Origin: Anaeramoeba flamelloides
Taxonomy: Eukaryota > Metamonada > Anaeramoebidae
Reading direction: 5' to 3'
DNA length: 64,000 nucleotides
Assembly: GCA_027625915.1 (NCBI GenBank)
Contig: JANTQA010000012.1
Location: 12,858,501 to 12,922,500, forward strand
The notes under the pieces were generated by a model. That model was not told the origin of the DNA. It made no database searches and worked only from the letters and a program-made list of their open reading frames with translations. The position numbers and the translations under genes are program-made. Shown here piece after piece: positions 59,380 to 64,000 of the stretch. Each line of letters opens with the position of its first letter. The stretch's first letter is position 1.

Positions 59380-59835
59380 TGTTGCTCTGAAATATTTTAA
59401 TAATTTTTTTACAAATAAATAATAAAAAAATGAAATAGATCAGAATCATAATTTAAAATTATAACTCGCCCACTCATGAAAAATATGATTAATGAAATTT
59501 TACTTGTTCAAAACACCACTCAATAAATCTAAAAACAAGAATAAAAATTATTTTTTCCTTATATTCTAGTAAAGCTCTATAAAACCCTAGTGTTTTTTTA
59601 AAAAAAGTTGATCTACTTGTATATCAAAATATTACTTGAATATTCTCTTTATATACACCCCCACTTTAATGGAAGTTTAGGTTAGTTTATTACTTGTCTC
59701 ATCAAAAATTTGTTTATTCATAAAAAGGATTTGATTGAAAATATTTAGAAATTACACATCATTTTTCCTAATATTCACAATTAAAAATCTTTTCACTGAT
59801 TATTTTCAAGTCCAGTATTTTTTTCCCTCCAATAT
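59380..59835. mobile_element. About 450-bp inverted-end element, copy 2
   Basis: Colinear with the reverse complement of 44226-44683 over about 350 bases (ACTTGTTCAAAACACCACTC, AAAACAAGAATAAAAATTAT, AAGGATTTGATTGAAAATA, ATATTCACAATTAAAAATCT). The left arm is eroded. Confidence 0.65.
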
Positions 59836-60155
59836 CCAAATAAACTTTAAAAACTGTTATTAAAGAAAATTCAAATAAAAAAATTTCAAAAATTACAAGT
59901 TCGATTCAAAATGAAATCTCAAGTAAAAACTGTTTAAAAATACTTGAAATGTTATTAAATTTCCTTAATATAGGTAAATAATAAAAAAATAATAGAATGA
60001 AATTTAAAAAAATCATTGATTTAATTTTTTTTTTTTTATTGGTGTGTCATTTAAAAAACAAATAAAATAAAATAAAGCAAAATTAAAAAACATAAACAAA
60101 CGATTTTGGAATTATCTTTTAAAGAATACAAACAATTTTAATTAAATTGGGTTAT

Positions 60156-62494
60156 TTAGAAAAGGAAAACCCAATAATAAAGAAAAAAAGAAAAAAATAA
60201 AACCAAATTTAATGATAATTTTTTGGCATCATTTCGCTCAGCCTCTTCGCTGTATCTAATTTTAATATAGAAGTAATCTGATATTTCTTCTTCACAAGTA
60301 TTTATTGCAGTTAATTTGATTAATAGATTCTCATTATCATTTGGTGCCGTCCCAGTGAACGTACGCTTTCCTGGGTCAAATAGTAACCAATCTGGAAGAT
60401 CTTTATCGTTGTCAAGAGTTGCCTTATATTCTAGCTCGTCGTCGTGTGGATCTATAAAGGTATCTATGTCAAATTGTAAATAGAAATCTTCTTCCCCATA
60501 AACAGTTTGGTCATCGATTGCCTCGTTTACATAGGGTGGGTAGCGGACAAGAGACATTGTAAAGTTGTCTGTAGCATTTTGGTTACAGGGATCTGATGCG
60601 TTTAGAATTATTAAATAGGTTTTTGCGCATTGCAAAGGCACATGGCCATAGAACTTGCGTTTGCTTGAAGTAAAATAGAGCCAATCAGGCAGATCTTGTG
60701 TCTCGTTCCCACTTGCAATTTTATAGGTCAAATCCTCTCCTTCACTGTCAGCAAAGGAATCCTCGTCGAAAATAAATTCAAAGTCTTCGCCCACTTTCAA
60801 CTCAAGATTGCTGATTTCATTTTCAAGAGTTGGTGCCGAATTGATCAGTGTTAAATTAAATTCTCCGGTCACGGATCCACCACACTGGTCTGTGGCGTTA
60901 ATTTGAATCACTAATACCGTTGTACACCTGATTGGCGCATCGCCAGTGAAATTCCCGTTTGTTTCATTAAAGTGCATCCAATCTGGCCAATATGTGGTAT
61001 TTGCAATGTTCGCTGTATATGAGAGACTGTCATTTAAAGATTCCACCTCATGCCTAAAATTTCCGAGGGGTATTGTGAAATTAAAGGTAGAGTTGATCAA
61101 AACTGATTGGTGTTCTAACGACTTCACTAAAAATGGCAGTGTGTTACCAGATAACAGCTGAACGGCAATGCCATAGCCACGGTAATCTAAGCCAATTTCT
61201 TGCCATGCAACGATATACCGATCAGAGGTGATACCCACTATTTGTGAGGGCGTTTCGCCAAACGAGGGGCTGTTCGTCACTGAAGATTCGTTACCCATTT
61301 TCTTTGGTATCTCCGTGGGATCTGTGATATCATAGTAAATTGAGCGTACATGTGTTTCCATCACTGTTGTGTTGTATGAGTCGTCATATGTGATGAGGTC
61401 TTGCCCCTGCCATGCAACCGTTAAAAACCATTTCTCTTCCTCCTCGTCGACAAAATAACCAATATTTGGGTTTCTGTGATCGCCCTGATCATCTTTGTTC
61501 ATTTTCATATCGCCGGAAATCCATGTAAATTTTTCTTCGAGATAATCGTATACCCCCCACCTTAGGAAAACACCAATGGGGCCATCGTCGCCCCCCATGG
61601 ATTGCCAAACAATCCCCGTGTAAGAGCGATTTGCATAATGTGTGTCTTGGTGCCTGTCAATATTAATTGCCATCGCGTGCGATTGATCCCCCTTTGATAC
61701 GGAATTGACTTTCCTTTCAGATCCAACCTTGACGGTAATAATAGTACCGTGGCCAGTCCATTTATACATCTGCAAATAAATCCCATTTTCATACTCATCC
61801 TGGCCATATGATTCCCAAACAATTCCAAACATTTGATCTAGCATTAAAAATACCTTGGGCCTATTTTGGTGTGATTGTGTATATGAATTTATCCTAATCT
61901 GATCAGAAACCTGGACCGGATTGAAATTACCCTTTGTGCCACTGATATTGAAAACAGAGCCCATAATTTCGTATCCATAATCGAATCTGATATATGTTAA
62001 AAAAACTAAATCAGAATCATGCAAGGCAACAACGGATGGCTTTTTTGAATGGTTTGAAACTAAAATAGTTTCCTCCCCCATTGGAGTCGGACTTTGATCA
62101 TTAAAAGTACGAAAGACTTGCCCCCTAATACTACAACACCAAGAGCCATTCTCGTTAATATTCCATTCATTTTCCCAAACAACAAGAAAGTAATATTTGC
62201 TCCCCTTTGTGATCATTCCACTAACATCCGGCCTTGTTTGATCACCTAGAGTGAATGTATTTACAGGAAATTCTGAGCCAATTCTTGTTAATTCATCGTT
62301 TTCATCACCTATTACTTCGAAGAGTGATCCAAAAACTCCACCATTGTCTCCATCCTGATTGATGGAATTCCATACCCCCACCACAACCTTATCCTCTAAT
62401 TTTCGAAAAGACGGCGTAATTTGATCACCTGGAAAATGGCTATTTGCAGCAAGCAAATCACCCTTTTTATTAGCACTACACCCGTCACAATTTA
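60156..62494 (-). CDS. Surface protein: propeller-like repeats, three cadherin-like domains, C-terminal anchor
   Basis: One long exon; the stop is at 60156 and the frame is open to about 62498. A TAG acceptor at 62496-62495 (phase 1) shows that upstream exons, including any signal peptide, are missing, either in the AT-rich 62495-64000 region or outside. From the acceptor the exon reads NCDGCSANKKGDLLAANSHF. About 440 residues follow with some seven repeats of the pattern V-x-W-x-S/E-x(n)-D-G-x-G-I/V-x-x-x-x-F, for example VVGVWNSINQDGDNGGVFG, FGIVWESYGQDEYENGIYLQ and TGIVWQSMGGDDGPIGVFLR, likely a seven-bladed propeller. Three dystroglycan-type cadherin-like domains follow, each with LPDWLxF or WPDWMHF and a G-x-x-P turn. 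There are many N-x-S/T sites. The last 20 residues are hydrophobic with no cytosolic tail, suiting a GPI signal. Likely adhesion or recognition outside the cell. Confidence 0.75.
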
Positions 62495-63424
62495 CTATTT
62501 ATTACATTGTTATTATATAAAAATTTCAAATAAAGAGATCATTATTAATCATTATAAAACATGGAATATTACACATACTAAAAAAACAATAAATATTTAA
62601 TAAATGAAGAAAATAGTTAAATTATAAATTTATAGAAAATAAAACTTTATTGTGAAAAGATATTGCCGGCAGTTTCAAATTTGAAGAATTAAATTTATAT
62701 TAAATAAGATTAAATATTAATGAAAAATATCATAGGGTGTTTCACTGGGGTTTCAGTGGATATGTATAGTTTTTTTTTTTAAAAAAAGAAAGATAATTGA
62801 GAAAAAAAAAAAAAAAATTCCCTTTTTAGGGGAACTACTACAGTCATTGGTTTCAACGATTATAAAATATATTATTATAATAGGATGGGTATTTTTTTTT
62901 TTATTATTATTGATTTTTAGTACCGCTAAAAGATCGTTTTAAAAATCATCAAAATGAAAATAAAGAAAAAATAAAATATATATATATATATATATATTTC
63001 CAATTCATTTTCCACAAATACACTACTGTTAAATTCAAATTAAAACTTTATCTAAAAGTACAAAAGATAGATACTAATAGGAAAAAATAAAGATAAAAAA
63101 TTAAAGTTCAACAAAACTAAAACCTTAATTATCGTTTCATCCATTAGTAATAACGTTTATTTACAATATAATCAACATTCCAGAACTTCAAATTCTTGTG
63201 GGAAATTCCGTTTATTGTCATTAGTAATACCACCTTTTTTTAAAAGTCTCCAGTCTAGAAAAAAAGGTTTTTTTCTCGTGGAAAAAATTTTTAAATTGAT
63301 TCGAAAATGAAGTTTGGTTTAATTCAACTTTGAGATATTTGCTTAAATGAATAATAAATAATGGTTTTAAAAATACTCTATTTATTGAAAAAAACTTAAA
63401 TACAGTGATCAAAATAATGCTAAT
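62495..63424. other. Upstream region or intron of the surface-protein gene
   Basis: AT-rich with a (TA)n run at 62979-62996. No signal-peptide exon could be identified on the minus strand. Confidence 0.4.
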
Positions 63425-63645
63425 TATTGAGAGTGTCCGTCAAGTGCCGTAGAGTGCCTAGGTTTTCTTGAGGTTTTCTGTTTTATTTCTAAAAAAAACC
63501 TAATGAAAATCTATCGATTTTACAAATAAACAGAAAACTCAAGAAAAGCTAACAGCGGTTTTTTTACTTTTTAAAATAAACCTAAAATTTATTTAAATTT
63601 TCTGTTCATTTCTAAAATTAAAAAAAACCTAACGGAAAAAAAAAA
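63425..63645. repeat. Multi-hairpin repeat cluster 7
   Basis: Starts with GTGTCCGTCAAGTGCCGTAG and GTGCCTAGGTTTTCTTGAGG, then the GTTTTATTTC...GAAAATCTATCGATTTTAC modules, and a palindrome around AAATAAACCTAAAATTTATT closing in AACCTAACGG. Confidence 0.7.
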
Positions 63646-63649
63646 AAAA

Positions 63650-63930
63650 AAAATTTTTTTCAATTTATATCAATAAATAATTCTTTAATAACCCAAATAA
63701 TTGATTCCCTATTTGAAAGATATTCATCAGGTTTAAAATTCTATTGAAAGATAATTAATTGACCTTTTAGCAATGAAGAAAAAAATTTTCAAATTTTTTG
63801 CTATTAAATTTTACAAAAATATTAATAGAACCCGGAAAACTGTATTTTTCAACTTTGATTTTAAAATACCTTGAAAAAGTAATTTTTGATAAAAGATCTC
63901 TTATTAATTACTAAGGCTTATTTTAAATAT
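63650..63930. repeat. About 310-bp dispersed repeat, copy 3 (inverted)
   Basis: Reverse complement of 52835-53160 and 56385-56690 (TTTGCTATTAAATTTTACAA, TTTTTCAACTTTGATTTTAA), again directly beside a hairpin cluster, now in mirrored order. Confidence 0.6.
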
Positions 63931-64000
63931 GATTTTTATAAAGCCAAGCATAAAAGATTTTAATATATGCCCTCAAAATAGGTAAAAGAATTTTGTTGAT

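Noticed and set aside
60946-61828. Open frames of 71 and 88 codons overlapping the surface-protein gene on both strands
   Set aside because: They lie entirely inside the 60156-62494 coding exon in other frames and have no domain of their own.
1-64000. CRISPR arrays, bacterial operons, rRNA genes, telomeric repeats
   Set aside because: No regularly spaced repeats, no Shine-Dalgarno-linked gene strings, no rRNA segments and no tandem telomere-like unit were seen; the window is eukaryotic chromosome interior.

Overview
The window looks like nuclear DNA of a free-living, AT-extreme protist. Genes have GT-AG introns ranging from about 135 bases to 4.2 kb, a eukaryotic tRNA-Asp is present, coding frames use the standard stop codons, and the proteins belong to eukaryotic endomembrane, signalling and surface families. 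An amoeboid lineage such as Anaeramoebae fits the style (lysine/glutamate runs, surface proteins with dystroglycan-type cadherin-like domains, a papain-type protease, KICSTOR and AP-4 subunits). That placement is inference and no marker gene here proves it.

Genes, left to right. A two-exon remnant of an SR-protein kinase lies at 3.1-3.6 kb (minus). An intronless 583-residue protein at 8.6-10.4 kb (minus) matches KICS2/C12orf66 of the KICSTOR complex. Short exon-like islands lie at 11.3-11.7 kb. A TPR-like protein with a KE-repeat stretch and two frame changes lies at 16.0-17.8 kb (minus). A multi-exon AP-4 mu subunit gene runs from 24.5 to 31.6 kb (plus). A three-exon papain-family protease of 574 residues runs from 46.8 down to 38.1 kb (minus), with introns of 3.97 and 2.97 kb. 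A partial unknown gene lies at 54.7-55.1 kb, then a tRNA-Asp(GTC) at 55.20 kb. A large surface protein lies at 60.2-62.5 kb (minus), with about seven propeller-like repeats and three cadherin-like domains. The protease and this surface protein share the same C-terminal plan: a cadherin-like domain, then a hydrophobic tail that ends the protein. This suggests that both are GPI-anchored on the cell surface.

Everything between the genes is dominated by small mobile elements. There are at least seven recognisable types: a non-LTR retrotransposon (LINE) family, with one 5'-truncated copy flanked by a 14-bp target duplication and several tails; TA-duplicating Tc1/mariner-like elements of about 540-715 bp, one holding transposase remnants; about 195-bp foldback mariner MITEs ending in CAGT; about 400-bp MITEs with long inverted ends; TTAA-flanked elements; two copies of an about 450-bp inverted-end element; and long-arm foldbacks. 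Cutting across these is a dispersed multi-hairpin repeat, seen in seven clusters and made of several different perfect or near-perfect palindromes. In two places it interrupts a LINE tail at exactly the same position. I regard it as the least explained structure here.

Limits: exon boundaries were read by eye from splice signals, reading frame and remembered family alignments. Repeat boundaries are approximate to a few bases unless a target duplication is given. No database search was run.
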